Positions 24,841 to 33,074 of a DNA stretch of 64,000 bases are shown here, piece by piece. The notes below the pieces were generated by a model. That model saw only the letters and a list, made by a program, of their open reading frames with translations, was not told the DNA's origin and made no database searches. Positions within the stretch are counted from its first letter, which is position 1. Each line of letters opens with the position of its first letter. The stretch is from NCBI GenBank assembly GCA_028726465.1, contig JAQYQB010000012.1:124001-188000 (forward strand), read 5' to 3'. The DNA comes from Mycobacteriaceae bacterium (lineage in GTDB: Bacteria > Actinomycetota > Actinomycetes > Mycobacteriales > Mycobacteriaceae). A program made the translations under genes and the position numbers.

Positions 24841-26523
24841 ATGCGCACCACCATCGGCGAGTTCCTGCTGGACCGGCTCAAGGCCATAGGCATCACGGAG
24901 ATCATCGGCGTGCCCGGCGATTTCAACTTAAGCTTCCTGGAGCAGATCGACGCCGCCAGCGGCATCCGCTTCGTCGGCGCCTGCAACGAGCTCAACGCCG
25001 CGTACGCGGCCGACGGCTACGCCCGGCAGCGCGGCGTCGGGGCCTTGCTGACCACCTACGGGGTGGGGGAACTGTCCGCCCTCAACGGGATTGCCGGTTC
25101 CCGCGCCGAGCACGTGCCCGTCGTCTCCCTGGCCGGTGCCCCGCCGCAGTACGCCACGGAGTTCCGGTGGAATATGCACCACTCCCTGGCCGACGGCGAC
25201 TACGCGAACATGCTGGAGGCCCTCGCCCCCTTCACGGAGGTCTCCACCCGGGTTTCCCCGATGAACGTCGTGGAGGAATTCGACCGCGCGCTGCATACGT
25301 GCCTGCGGGAAAAGCGCCCGGTGCACATCCAGATCCCCTCGGACATCACGCACCTGGAGATCGAGGTCGACGATGCCCCGTTCAGCACCGCCCTGGCCCC
25401 CTCCGACCCGGAGCGGCTGAAGGCCGCCACCGAGGCCGTCCTCGCGCGGCTGGAGAAAGCAGACCAGCCGCTCGTGCTCATCGACCAGGACACCGATCGC
25501 CACGGTTTCACCGCGGCCCTGGACGCGCTGGTGCACCGGGCCCAGATCCCGTACTCCCAGCTGTCTTCCGGCAAGGCCATCCTGGACGAGAACGATCCGC
25601 TCTTCCTCGGCACCTACAACGGCGCCTCCTCCGCGCCGGGCGTGCAGGACCGCGTCGAGTCCGCCGACTTCCTGGTCACCACCAACCCGCGCTTCATCGA
25701 GGTCAACTCCGGCTCTTACACCCACCAGCTGGACGAGAGCGCCATCATCAACTTCGGCGACCAGCACGTCAACGTCGGCGGCGAATACTTCGTGGGCATC
25801 AACACCCGCGAGCTCCTAGACGCCCTCGTCGAGAAGGTCCCGGCCCGCACGCCCGCCTCCCCCGCCCTCGCCGCCGACAGTTCCGCCACCGACGATTTCG
25901 GCGCGGATCCTTCCACCCCGCTCACCCAGGCGCGCATCTGGCCGCGGATGGCGCGGTTCCTGCGGGAGGGCGACGTGGTCATCACGGAGGCCGGCACCTC
26001 CAACATCGGGCTCGGGCCGCTGCCGATGCCCACGGCGACCAAGTACATCAACTCCCCCATCTGGGGCTCGATCGGCTTCACCCTACCCGCCCTGCTCGGC
26101 TCCCAGCTGGCCGCGCCGGGCCGCCGGCACGTGCTCTTCATCGGCGACGGCTCCTTCCAGCTGACCGCCCAGGAGCTATCGACCATCCTGCGCCAGGAAT
26201 TGGACCCCATCATCGTGCTGGTCAACAACCGCGGCTACACCATCGAGCGTTACATTCTGGGCATGGAGCAGGAGTACAACGACATCCAGAACTGGGATTA
26301 TGGCGCCCTGCCCAAGGTCTTCAAGGCCGATACCACGATGGCCTCCTACAGCGCCGCCACCGAGGGCGAGCTCGACGCCGCGCTGGAGCAGATTGCCGCC
26401 AGCGGGACCGGCGCCTTCCTCGAGGTCCGCCTCGATCCCTTCGACGCGCCGCAAGACCTCAAGGCCTTCGGCCCGACCACCGCTGATTTCGATTTCGGCC
26501 CACGCGGGCCCCGCAACCCCTAA
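24841..26523 (+). CDS. Thiamine-diphosphate 2-keto acid decarboxylase (indolepyruvate/phenylpyruvate type)
   Basis: A 560-residue ThDP-dependent decarboxylase of the pyruvate/indolepyruvate decarboxylase family that turns 2-keto acids into aldehydes. It has the N-terminal VPGDFNL motif with catalytic Glu50, the paired histidines H113-H114 in MHHSLADGD, and the ThDP/Mg2+ motif beginning GDGSFQLTAQE and closing at VNNRGYTIER. The ATG at 24841 follows AAAGGA; the frame open upstream is non-coding. It is followed after 10 nt by an aromatic aminotransferase gene, so aromatic or branched-chain keto acids are the likely substrates rather than pyruvate; this is inference from context. Confidence 0.87.
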   Translation: MRTTIGEFLLDRLKAIGITEIIGVPGDFNLSFLEQIDAASGIRFVGACNELNAAYAADGYARQRGVGALLTTYGVGELSALNGIAGSRAEHVPVVSLAGAPPQYATEFRWNMHHSLADGDYANMLEALAPFTEVSTRVSPMNVVEEFDRALHTCLREKRPVHIQIPSDITHLEIEVDDAPFSTALAPSDPERLKAATEAVLARLEKADQPLVLIDQDTDRHGFTAALDALVHRAQIPYSQLSSGKAILDENDPLFLGTYNGASSAPGVQDRVESADFLVTTNPRFIEVNSGSYTHQLDESAIINFGDQHVNVGGEYFVGINTRELLDALVEKVPARTPASPALAADSSATDDFGADPSTPLTQARIWPRMARFLREGDVVITEAGTSNIGLGPLPMPTATKYINSPIWGSIGFTLPALLGSQLAAPGRRHVLFIGDGSFQLTAQELSTILRQELDPIIVLVNNRGYTIERYILGMEQEYNDIQNWDYGALPKVFKADTTMASYSAATEGELDAALEQIAASGTGAFLEVRLDPFDAPQDLKAFGPTTADFDFGPRGPRNP

Positions 26524-26533
26524 GGTTAATTCC

Positions 26534-27592
26534 ATGATTCGCCCTGACCTTTCCTCCCTACCCGCCTACCGGCCCGGCGCGCGCAACGATGACACCGTGA
26601 AGCTGTCCTCCAACGAGGCCAGCCACCCACCGTTGCCGGCCGCGCAGGAGGCGATGAACCGTGCCGCCGCCGGGGCCAACCGCTACCCGGACATGGGCGC
26701 CGTGACCCTGCGCGAGGCCCTGGCCCAGCACCTGGGCGTGGACTTCGACGAGGTGGCGGTAGGTACCGGCTCCTCGGCCATCTGCCAGCAGCTGGTGCAG
26801 GTGACCTCCACCGCCGAGAGCGAGGTCATCTTCCCGTGGCGCTCCTTCGAGGCCTACCCGATCTTCGTCCAGGTGGTCGGCGCGCAGCCGGTGGCCATCC
26901 CGCTGGGCGCGGACCACGGCATGGATCTGGCCGCTATGGCCGGCGCCATCACGGAGCGCACCAGCCTGATCTTCCTGTGCAACCCGAATAACCCGACGGG
27001 CACCACCATCACCAACCAGGAGTTCACCGACTTCATGGACCAAGTGCCCGGCGACGTCATCGTCGCCCTCGACGAGGCCTACTTCGAGTACAACCGCGCC
27101 GCGGATACCCCGGACGCCACCCAGTACCTGCGCCAGTACCCGAACCTGGTGGGCATGCGCACCTTTTCCAAGGCCTACGGCCTGGCCGGGGTGCGCGTGG
27201 GCTACGCCTTCGGCGCCGCGAATATCATCGCCGCGCTCAATAAGGTGGCCGTGCCGTTTTCCGTCAACGCCGTGGGCCAGGCCGGCGCCCTGGCGTCGCT
27301 GGCGGATGCTGCCACGCTCCAGTCCCGCACCGACGAGGCGGTCGAGCAGCGCGAGCGCGTCGCCGCCGAGCTGGCCGATTTCGGCAGCCCGCACTCTGAG
27401 GCCAACTTCGTGTGGCTGCCGGCGCCGGCCATCGCCGCTTTTGGCACCCCGCAGGAGCTGGCCGCCCAGATCGCGGCCGAGGGCGTGCTGGTGCGCGCCT
27501 TCGACGAGGGCATCCGCATCACCGTGACCACCGCGGAGGAAACCGACGCGCTGGTGGCCGCCTTCCGCGCCGCCACGGCACAGGCGGACTGA
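26534..27592 (+). CDS. pat: Aromatic amino acid/histidinol-phosphate-type aminotransferase
   Basis: A 352-residue PLP-dependent class I/II aminotransferase resembling the corynebacterial aromatic aminotransferase Pat (annotated as putative phenylalanine aminotransferase). Visible are FLCNPNNPTGT, the DEAYFEY motif that contacts PLP, the Schiff-base lysine in TFSKAYGLAGVRVGYAFG, and the C-terminal substrate arginine in DEGIRITVTT. It begins 10 nt after the decarboxylase stop, so the two form an operon converting, for example, Trp or Phe to indole- or phenyl-acetaldehyde via the keto acid. Its usual role in the genus is the last step of Phe and Tyr synthesis. Confidence 0.87.
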   Translation: MIRPDLSSLPAYRPGARNDDTVKLSSNEASHPPLPAAQEAMNRAAAGANRYPDMGAVTLREALAQHLGVDFDEVAVGTGSSAICQQLVQVTSTAESEVIFPWRSFEAYPIFVQVVGAQPVAIPLGADHGMDLAAMAGAITERTSLIFLCNPNNPTGTTITNQEFTDFMDQVPGDVIVALDEAYFEYNRAADTPDATQYLRQYPNLVGMRTFSKAYGLAGVRVGYAFGAANIIAALNKVAVPFSVNAVGQAGALASLADAATLQSRTDEAVEQRERVAAELADFGSPHSEANFVWLPAPAIAAFGTPQELAAQIAAEGVLVRAFDEGIRITVTTAEETDALVAAFRAATAQAD

Positions 27593-27636
27593 CCGCTAGA
27601 ATGGGGCGAAACGTCAACCGCTAGGAGTGCCCCGCC

Positions 27637-28089
27637 ATGCGTACCCTCGTCAACCTGGCCCTGAACGTGGTGGCCATCGCGATCGCCCTGTGGGTCGTGG
27701 TCACCTTCGTGCCGGGCGTGGACATCGTCCCGCCGGCGGCCAACGGCTTCAACGAAATCGGATCGACCAACGAGCCCGGCTCGTCTGGCACGTTCATCGC
27801 CGTGGCCATCGCCTTCATCGTGGTCAACGCGGTGGTTACCCCGGTGCTGCGGATCCTCGGCGCGCCGATTACCTGCCTGACGCTGGGGCTGTTCATCCTG
27901 GTCATCAACGGCGCCGTCCTGCTGCTGGTCGAATGGCTGCTCAACCAGCTGGATCTGGGCGTGGGCAACCTGGCCATCGACGGTTGGTGGCCGGCCATCC
28001 TGGGCGCGGTGGTGCTCTCACTGGTCTCCGGCGTGGTCAACTTCTTCACCAGCCCGGTCCGGCGCCTGGCCAGCGGCGGCCGCTCCTAG
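27637..28089 (+). CDS. Four-helix membrane protein of the mycobacterial holin-like family (PF04020)
   Basis: A 150-residue membrane protein with four hydrophobic stretches: VNLALNVVAIAIALWVVVTF, IAVAIAFIVVNAVVTPVLRI, LTLGLFILVINGAVLLLVEW and WPAILGAVVLSLVSGVVNFF. The motif VNAVVTPVLRILGAPITCLT is typical of PF04020. Despite the holin-like label, members are ordinary chromosomal proteins of unknown function and there is no phage gene nearby. Its last 4 nt overlap the end of the convergent moaD gene. Confidence 0.8.
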   Translation: MRTLVNLALNVVAIAIALWVVVTFVPGVDIVPPAANGFNEIGSTNEPGSSGTFIAVAIAFIVVNAVVTPVLRILGAPITCLTLGLFILVINGAVLLLVEWLLNQLDLGVGNLAIDGWWPAILGAVVLSLVSGVVNFFTSPVRRLASGGRS

Positions 28090-28361
28090 CCGCCCGCGAA
28101 AGGCGGCAGGACGTCCACGCGGGCGACCCCTGCCAGGGCTACCTCGCGGTAGCTGTCCCCGGCGGCCGAACCGTCGACGAGGAAGGTGCAGCGAGGAAGG
28201 ATTTCCTCCAGGCCCATCCCCGCCTCCGTGGTCCCCGGGTGCGCGGCGGCCAGCTGGTCCAGCAGCTCGCCTAGGCGGGCGGGCACCTGCGCGTCCGGGA
28301 TCTGCTCCTGGGCCGTCCCGGCGGCGGCGCGGGCGGCCGCGAAATAGTGCACCTCCAACAT
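28086..28361 (-). CDS. moaD: Molybdopterin synthase small subunit MoaD
   Basis: A 91-residue ubiquitin-like sulphur carrier ending in the obligatory Gly-Gly (VDVLPPFAGG), where MoeB adenylates and the thiocarboxylate forms. The beta-grasp pattern starts MLEVHYFAAARAAAG. With MoaE it forms molybdopterin synthase. It is transcribed opposite to the other molybdenum-cofactor genes, with its own start at 28361. Confidence 0.88.
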   Translation of the reverse strand: MLEVHYFAAARAAAGTAQEQIPDAQVPARLGELLDQLAAAHPGTTEAGMGLEEILPRCTFLVDGSAAGDSYREVALAGVARVDVLPPFAGG

Positions 28362-28476
28362 GGCCTCTACTATGCCGGGCTAGGGCGTTCCTTGTCGAAC
28401 CCGCCACCCCAGCGCGACTAGAACGCTCGTTCAGTCCGCGGCCAACTCTTTTCCGCGGCCGCCGCGCCGGGGCGGC

Positions 28477-28482
28477 TAAGAT
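28477..28482 (+). promoter_or_regulatory. -10 box of moeA (leaderless)
   Basis: TAAGAT ends 7 nt before the ATG at 28490, so transcription should begin at the start codon. The box also contains part of an upstream in-frame ATG (28481), which argues against that codon as the start. Confidence 0.55.
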
Positions 28483-28489
28483 GGGGCCC

Positions 28490-29689
28490 ATGCGTACTCC
28501 GGAACAGCACCATGCGGAAGTCAAGCAATTGCTGGATGACTGCGGCGCGCTCCACCGCAGCCGGCACCACGAGGTAGCACTGAGCGAATCCTTGGGCGCC
28601 ACGCTGGCGACGGACGTGGTCGCCGCCTATGACTCCCCCCGCTTCGATAATTCGCAGATGGATGGCTATGCCCTGCCCACCGCGGCGGGAGGGACCTTTA
28701 CGGTCGGTGAGACCATCCCGGCCGGCACGGATCCGGATCGCTTCTACGCGGACGGCCTGGACGGCCAGGCCGCGCCCATCATGACCGGCGCGAAGGTCCC
28801 GCGCGGCACCGCCGCCATCGTGCCAGTAGAGCGCACCGAGCCGGCGGACTTTCTGGCTAAAGGTGAGACCGTCACGGCCCCGGCCGTGCCGGAGGGCCAG
28901 TTCGTGCGCGCCGCCGGCAGCGATATCTCCCGCGGCTCCACGCTGGTCACCGGCGGCACGCGCATCAACGCGGCGGTCATCGCCACCCTGGCGGGCCAGG
29001 ACATCCCGACCCTCAACGTGGTCGCCCCGGCGCGGATCGTGATCTGCACCGGCGGGGCGGAGATCGGTAGCAGCAGCGCGGACCTGGCGGATCGCTCGGC
29101 CGCCATCCCGGACTCGAACGGGCCCATGCTCACGGCCCTGGCCGCGGAAGCCGGCATCGTCGTGGCCGGCCACGTGCGCACCGACGACGATCCGGACAAG
29201 CTGCGCCGCGACCTGGACACCGCCATCGCGGAGCTGCAGCCGGACGCCATCGTGACCTCCGGCGGCATCAGCGCCGGCAAGTTCGAGGTCGTGCGCCAGG
29301 TGCTGGAACCGCACGGCTGGTTTGGCCACGTCGACCAGCAGCCGGGCGGCCCGCAGGGGCTGGCCAAGCTTTCCGGGACGCCGGTCATCTGCCTGCCGGG
29401 CAACCCGATCTCCTCGCTGGTCAGCTTCCACCTCTACGTAGCCGACCTGCTGGGGACCACCCTGCCGGCCCTGCCCGCCCAGCTCGCGCACCCGGTGACC
29501 GGGCTGGACGACCGCGAGCGCTTCCTGCGCGGCCACATGACCATCGGGGCCGACGCCATCACCGCCAGCCAGGTCGGCGGGCCGGGTTCCCACCTGGTCG
29601 CGCAGGCCATCGGCGCCGACTGCCTCATCCGCATCCCCATCGCCGCGGAGCTGGACGCCGGCGCCCAAGTGACCATCTACCCGCTGTAA
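28490..29689 (+). CDS. moeA: Molybdopterin molybdenumtransferase MoeA
   Basis: A 399-residue MoeA enzyme that inserts molybdate into adenylated molybdopterin. Signature segments are PRFDNSQMDGYAL, the MoaB/Mog-like domain with SGGISAGKFE and LPGNPISSLVSFHLY, and a C-terminal beta domain. It leads the operon moeA-mog-moaE-moeB. moaA and moaC are not in the window, so the early pathway steps must be encoded elsewhere. Confidence 0.92.
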   Translation: MRTPEQHHAEVKQLLDDCGALHRSRHHEVALSESLGATLATDVVAAYDSPRFDNSQMDGYALPTAAGGTFTVGETIPAGTDPDRFYADGLDGQAAPIMTGAKVPRGTAAIVPVERTEPADFLAKGETVTAPAVPEGQFVRAAGSDISRGSTLVTGGTRINAAVIATLAGQDIPTLNVVAPARIVICTGGAEIGSSSADLADRSAAIPDSNGPMLTALAAEAGIVVAGHVRTDDDPDKLRRDLDTAIAELQPDAIVTSGGISAGKFEVVRQVLEPHGWFGHVDQQPGGPQGLAKLSGTPVICLPGNPISSLVSFHLYVADLLGTTLPALPAQLAHPVTGLDDRERFLRGHMTIGADAITASQVGGPGSHLVAQAIGADCLIRIPIAAELDAGAQVTIYPL

Positions 29690-29734
29690 TTCTTTGTAAT
29701 TTTCCCCGAATGTGAAGGAATTGAAGGAGCTGCC

Positions 29735-30208
29735 ATGACCCGCACTGGACTCGTCATCGTCGCCTCGACCCGCGCGGCCGCCGGGATTTACGAGGACCGC
29801 TCCGGCCCCATCGCCGTGGAGTTCCTGCGCCGCAAGGGCTTTGATACTCCCGACCCCGTGGTCGTCCCTGACGCCGATATCGAGCAGGCCGTCGAGACCG
29901 CGTTCGCCGCCGGGCACTCCGTCATCCTGACCTCCGGCGGTACCGGCCTGAGCGCGGACGACCGCACCGTCGAGGCCGTCGCCAAGCACCTGGAGCGCGA
30001 GCTGCCCGGCATCCCCATGGCCTTCTGGCAGAAGGGCCTGGAATCCGTGCCCACGGCCCTGGCCTCCCGCGCGGTGGCCGGGGTGACCGGCACGACCTTC
30101 GCCATGACCCTGCCCGGCTCCACGGGAGGAGTGAAGGACGGTTGTTCAGTCCTGGAAGAATTAGTGGTTCCCCTGGTTGACATGCTAGAAGGGACACATG
30201 AGCACTAA
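29735..30208 (+). CDS. mog: Molybdopterin adenylyltransferase, MogA/MoaB family
   Basis: A 157-residue MogA/MoaB-fold protein that adenylates molybdopterin before metal insertion by MoeA. The molybdopterin-binding motif TSGGTGLSADDRT and the C-terminal LPGSTGGVKDG are conserved. It follows moeA by 45 nt behind GAAGGAG, and its last 11 nt overlap the start of moaE. Confidence 0.9.
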   Translation: MTRTGLVIVASTRAAAGIYEDRSGPIAVEFLRRKGFDTPDPVVVPDADIEQAVETAFAAGHSVILTSGGTGLSADDRTVEAVAKHLERELPGIPMAFWQKGLESVPTALASRAVAGVTGTTFAMTLPGSTGGVKDGCSVLEELVVPLVDMLEGTHEH

Positions 30209-30665
30209 CGGGGATCCGGATTACGTCCACGCCCAGACCGGCAAGGTCCTGGGCGCTTTCCTGACGCAACAGCCCCTCGAAGAACTGGTCGGCCCCGCCC
30301 GCGAGGAGGTCCTGACTTCAGCGATGGGCGCGGCGGTGACCTTCGATGGCATCGTCCGCGATCACGACGGCGGCCAGCGGGTAAAACTGCTGACCTATTC
30401 CTCCCACCCCAGCGCCGATGCGGAGATCGCCCGCATCGCAGGCGAGGTCGCCGCCGCGCACCCGGCGGTGCGCCTGTGGACCGCCCACCGCACCGGGCCC
30501 CTCACGATCGGCGAGCTGGCCTTCGTGGTCATCGCGGCCTCGGCCCACCGCAAGGACTCCTTCGTCGCGGCCGCGGAGCTCGCCGACCGCGTGAAGGCCG
30601 AGGTTCCGATCTGGAAGGAACAGCTGCTGGACGACGACTCGGTGCAGTGGGTGGGAATCGAATGA
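30198..30665 (+). CDS. moaE: Molybdopterin synthase large subunit MoaE
   Basis: A 155-residue MoaE, the catalytic subunit that transfers sulphur from MoaD thiocarboxylate to precursor Z. Conserved are FDGIVRDHDGG, HRTGPLTIGE and the catalytic-lysine region AHRKDSFVAAAELADRVK and VPIWKEQ. It overlaps mog at its start and moeB at its stop (ATGA), giving tight coupling. Confidence 0.93.
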   Translation: MSTNGDPDYVHAQTGKVLGAFLTQQPLEELVGPAREEVLTSAMGAAVTFDGIVRDHDGGQRVKLLTYSSHPSADAEIARIAGEVAAAHPAVRLWTAHRTGPLTIGELAFVVIAASAHRKDSFVAAAELADRVKAEVPIWKEQLLDDDSVQWVGIE

Positions 30666-31810
30666 GCACAGGGCAGCCCGGCGCGGATCCGCAGTTCAGC
30701 CCTGCGGAAGTCGCGCGCTACCGCCGCCAGCTCAGCCTGGCCGGCTTCGGCCGTGAGGCCCAGGCGCGGCTGCGCGCGGGGCACGTGGCCGTCATCGGCG
30801 CCGGCGGGTTGGGCTCGCCCGCCTTGTTGTACCTGGCCGGGGCCGGGGTCGGGCATATTACCGTCTTCGACGACGACACCGTCGGGGTATCCAACCTGCA
30901 CCGCCAGGTCATCCACACCGACGCCGCGGCCCGCGCGAACGAGCCCAAGGCGGAGTCGGCCCGGCGGGCCATGCTCGCCCTCAACCCGACTGTCGAGGTC
31001 AACGCCGTCTCCGCGCGCCTGACAGCGGACAACGCCGAGAAGCTGCTGGCGGATGCCGACGTGGTCCTGGACGGATCCGACAACTTCGCCACCCGCTACC
31101 TGGCCTCCTACGCCTGCGCGCGGCGCGGCATCCCGCACGTGTGGGCCTCCATCCTCGGCTTCGACGCGCAGATGACCGTCTTCTGGGCCGGCCGCGGGCC
31201 CATCTACGAGGATCTCTTCCCCACCCCTCCGCCGGCCGGTTCGGTGCCCAGCTGTTCGCAGGCCGGCGTGCTGGGCCCGGTGGTCGGCACCGTCGGCTCC
31301 GCCATGGCGCTCGAGGCCCTCAAGCTGCTGACCGGCGTCGGGGCCCCGCTCATCGGCCGGCTCGGATACTTCTCCGCCCTCGACGGGATCTGGGAATACA
31401 TCCCGGTAAACGGCGATCCTTCCGTCGCCGAGCGGGTCTGCGCGCACGGGCCGGTCACCGACGCCCCAGCCACGGAGGAGCCCACCGCCTCCTCGCCGGC
31501 GGCCTACCCGGACGTAGAAGAAACCGAGACCATCCCCGCCGGCGCGCTCGTGCTCGACGTGCGCAACCCGGACGAGGTCGCCACCTTCGCCCTCGACGGT
31601 TCGGTGAATTGTCCCCTGCCCCGCCTGCGCGAGGGCTATACCCCGCCCGAGGTGACCGCCGCCTTGGATAATGATCGGACCGTGGTGGTCCACTGCGCCG
31701 GCGGCGTCCGCTCGGCCGAGGCCGTGCACCTTTTCCACGAGCGCGGGCTTACCGGCCCGCTCTACTCGCTGCGCGGCGGGATTGATGCCTGGTTGGATTC
31801 GAAGGGCTAA
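30662..31810 (+). CDS. moeB: MoaD adenylyltransferase MoeB with C-terminal rhodanese domain
   Basis: A 382-residue E1-like enzyme. The N-terminal ThiF domain has GAGGLGSPALLYLAGAG, the ATP-contact arginine in SNLHRQVIHT and the DGSDNFATRY motif. It adenylates the C-terminal Gly of MoaD. The C-terminal rhodanese domain (about residues 285-380) has LDVRNPDEVATFAL and the active-site Cys in VVVHCAGGVRSAE, so it can supply the sulphur itself. The ATG at 30662 overlaps the moaE stop. Confidence 0.9.
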   Translation: MSTGQPGADPQFSPAEVARYRRQLSLAGFGREAQARLRAGHVAVIGAGGLGSPALLYLAGAGVGHITVFDDDTVGVSNLHRQVIHTDAAARANEPKAESARRAMLALNPTVEVNAVSARLTADNAEKLLADADVVLDGSDNFATRYLASYACARRGIPHVWASILGFDAQMTVFWAGRGPIYEDLFPTPPPAGSVPSCSQAGVLGPVVGTVGSAMALEALKLLTGVGAPLIGRLGYFSALDGIWEYIPVNGDPSVAERVCAHGPVTDAPATEEPTASSPAAYPDVEETETIPAGALVLDVRNPDEVATFALDGSVNCPLPRLREGYTPPEVTAALDNDRTVVVHCAGGVRSAEAVHLFHERGLTGPLYSLRGGIDAWLDSKG

Positions 31811-31893
31811 GGAAAATATCGACCTTTGCCGCCCCGCGCGCACGTTTCCCCAGGTCGGGGTTCGGCGAAAAGGACAGAAGGCGATATTTTCCG
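31811..31893. repeat. Dispersed palindromic repeat, copy 2 (nested hairpin)
   Basis: Perfect 11-bp outer arms GGAAAATATCG (31811-31821) and CGATATTTTCC (31882-31892) enclose a second pairing of CCTTTGCCG and CCCCG with CGGGG and CGGCGAAAAGG. It is similar in sequence and order of blocks to 9136-9219. It lies between the moeB stop and tRNA-Ser(TGA) and may also terminate both transcripts. Confidence 0.65.
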
Positions 31894-31903
31894 AAGCCTT
31901 CGG

Positions 31904-31988
31904 CGGAGACGGCGGGATTTGAACCCGCGGTGAGTTTCCCCACGCTGGTTTTCAAGACCAGTGCATTCGGCCGCTCTGCCACGTCTCC
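31904..31988 (-). tRNA. tRNA-Ser(TGA)
   Basis: On the minus strand GGAGACG pairs with CGTCTCC, with discriminator G. The loop CTTGAAA gives anticodon TGA, and a long variable arm is present. CCA is not encoded. Confidence 0.97.
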
Positions 31989-32111
31989 ATCTGCCGCCCG
32001 CAGGCGACATGCTCACCTTACCCGAGCGGGTCTCCGCTCCGGTAAAGCGGGGCCTTTGCTGCGGATTCTCTACCTGCGGAAGCTGGGGAAGTTTCGGTAC
32101 CGTGGAAGGGC

Positions 32112-33074
32112 ATGAAGGCAATCATTCAAAAAGATCCTGATACCCCACGCTCGCTCGAGCTCGCCGAGGTGGACCGGCCCGAGCTGCAGCCCGGCGAGGT
32201 GCTGCTCAAGGTCCACTACGCCGGCGTGAACCGCGCCGATATCCTGCAGACGCAGGGCAACTACCCGCCGCCGCCGGGTGCCTCGGAGCTGCTCGGCTTG
32301 GAGTGCGCCGGCACCATCGCGGACGCGGGCGACACCGATCTCGAGGTCGGCCAGGAGTTCGCCGCGCTGCTCGCCGGCGGCGCCTACGCGGAATACGTCG
32401 CGGTGCCGGCCGGTCAGCTGCTGCCCATCCCGGAGGGCTACAGCCTGGAGCACGCGGCCTCGGTCGTCGAGGTCGCCTGCACGGTGTGGTCGAACATCGC
32501 CATGGAGGCCGGCCTGCACGAGGGCCAGACCATCCTGATCCACGGCGGCGGGGGCGGCATCGGCACCTTCGCCATCCAGGTCGCCAAGGCGCTCGGCGCC
32601 CAGGTGGCGGTCACCGCCGGTTCGGCGGAGAAGCTGGAGGCCTGCCGGAAGCTCGGCGCGGATATCCTCATCAACTACCACGAGCAGGACTTCGCCGAAG
32701 AGCTCAAGAATTCCTGCGACGTCATCCTGGACATCATCGGCGCGAAGTACCTGAAGCAGAACATGAAGGCCCTGGCCAAGGACGGCCACATGGTCACCAT
32801 CGGCTTGCAGGGCGGGACCAAGGAAGAGCTGAACATGGGCATCCTGGTAGCCAAGCGCCTGACCCTGCAGGGCACGACGCTGCGCGCGCGTTCCCTGGAG
32901 GACAAGGCGGCCATCGTGCGGGATACCGTGGACAACGTCTGGCCGTGGCTGGCAGACGGCACGGTGCGCCACCACTGGCACGCCACCTACCCGCTGGCCG
33001 AGGCCGCCGAGGCCCACGCGGCCCTGGATTCCGGCGAGGTCACCGGCACGCTGGTGCTGCAGGTCGCGGACTAA
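32112..33074 (+). CDS. NAD(P)H:quinone oxidoreductase, medium-chain (PIG3-like)
   Basis: A 320-residue zinc-free medium-chain reductase of the quinone oxidoreductase/PIG3 type. It has the GroES-like N-terminal domain (YAGVNRADILQTQGNYPPPP, LGLECAGTI) and a Rossmann domain with IHGGGGGIGTFAIQVAKALG. The catalytic zinc ligands of alcohol dehydrogenases are absent. Its position beside the aminotransferase-like gene and the galactan exporter matches the mycobacterial order Rv3777-Rv3778c, so it marks the edge of the arabinogalactan locus, though no cell-wall role is proven. Confidence 0.85.
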   Translation: MKAIIQKDPDTPRSLELAEVDRPELQPGEVLLKVHYAGVNRADILQTQGNYPPPPGASELLGLECAGTIADAGDTDLEVGQEFAALLAGGAYAEYVAVPAGQLLPIPEGYSLEHAASVVEVACTVWSNIAMEAGLHEGQTILIHGGGGGIGTFAIQVAKALGAQVAVTAGSAEKLEACRKLGADILINYHEQDFAEELKNSCDVILDIIGAKYLKQNMKALAKDGHMVTIGLQGGTKEELNMGILVAKRLTLQGTTLRARSLEDKAAIVRDTVDNVWPWLADGTVRHHWHATYPLAEAAEAHAALDSGEVTGTLVLQVAD

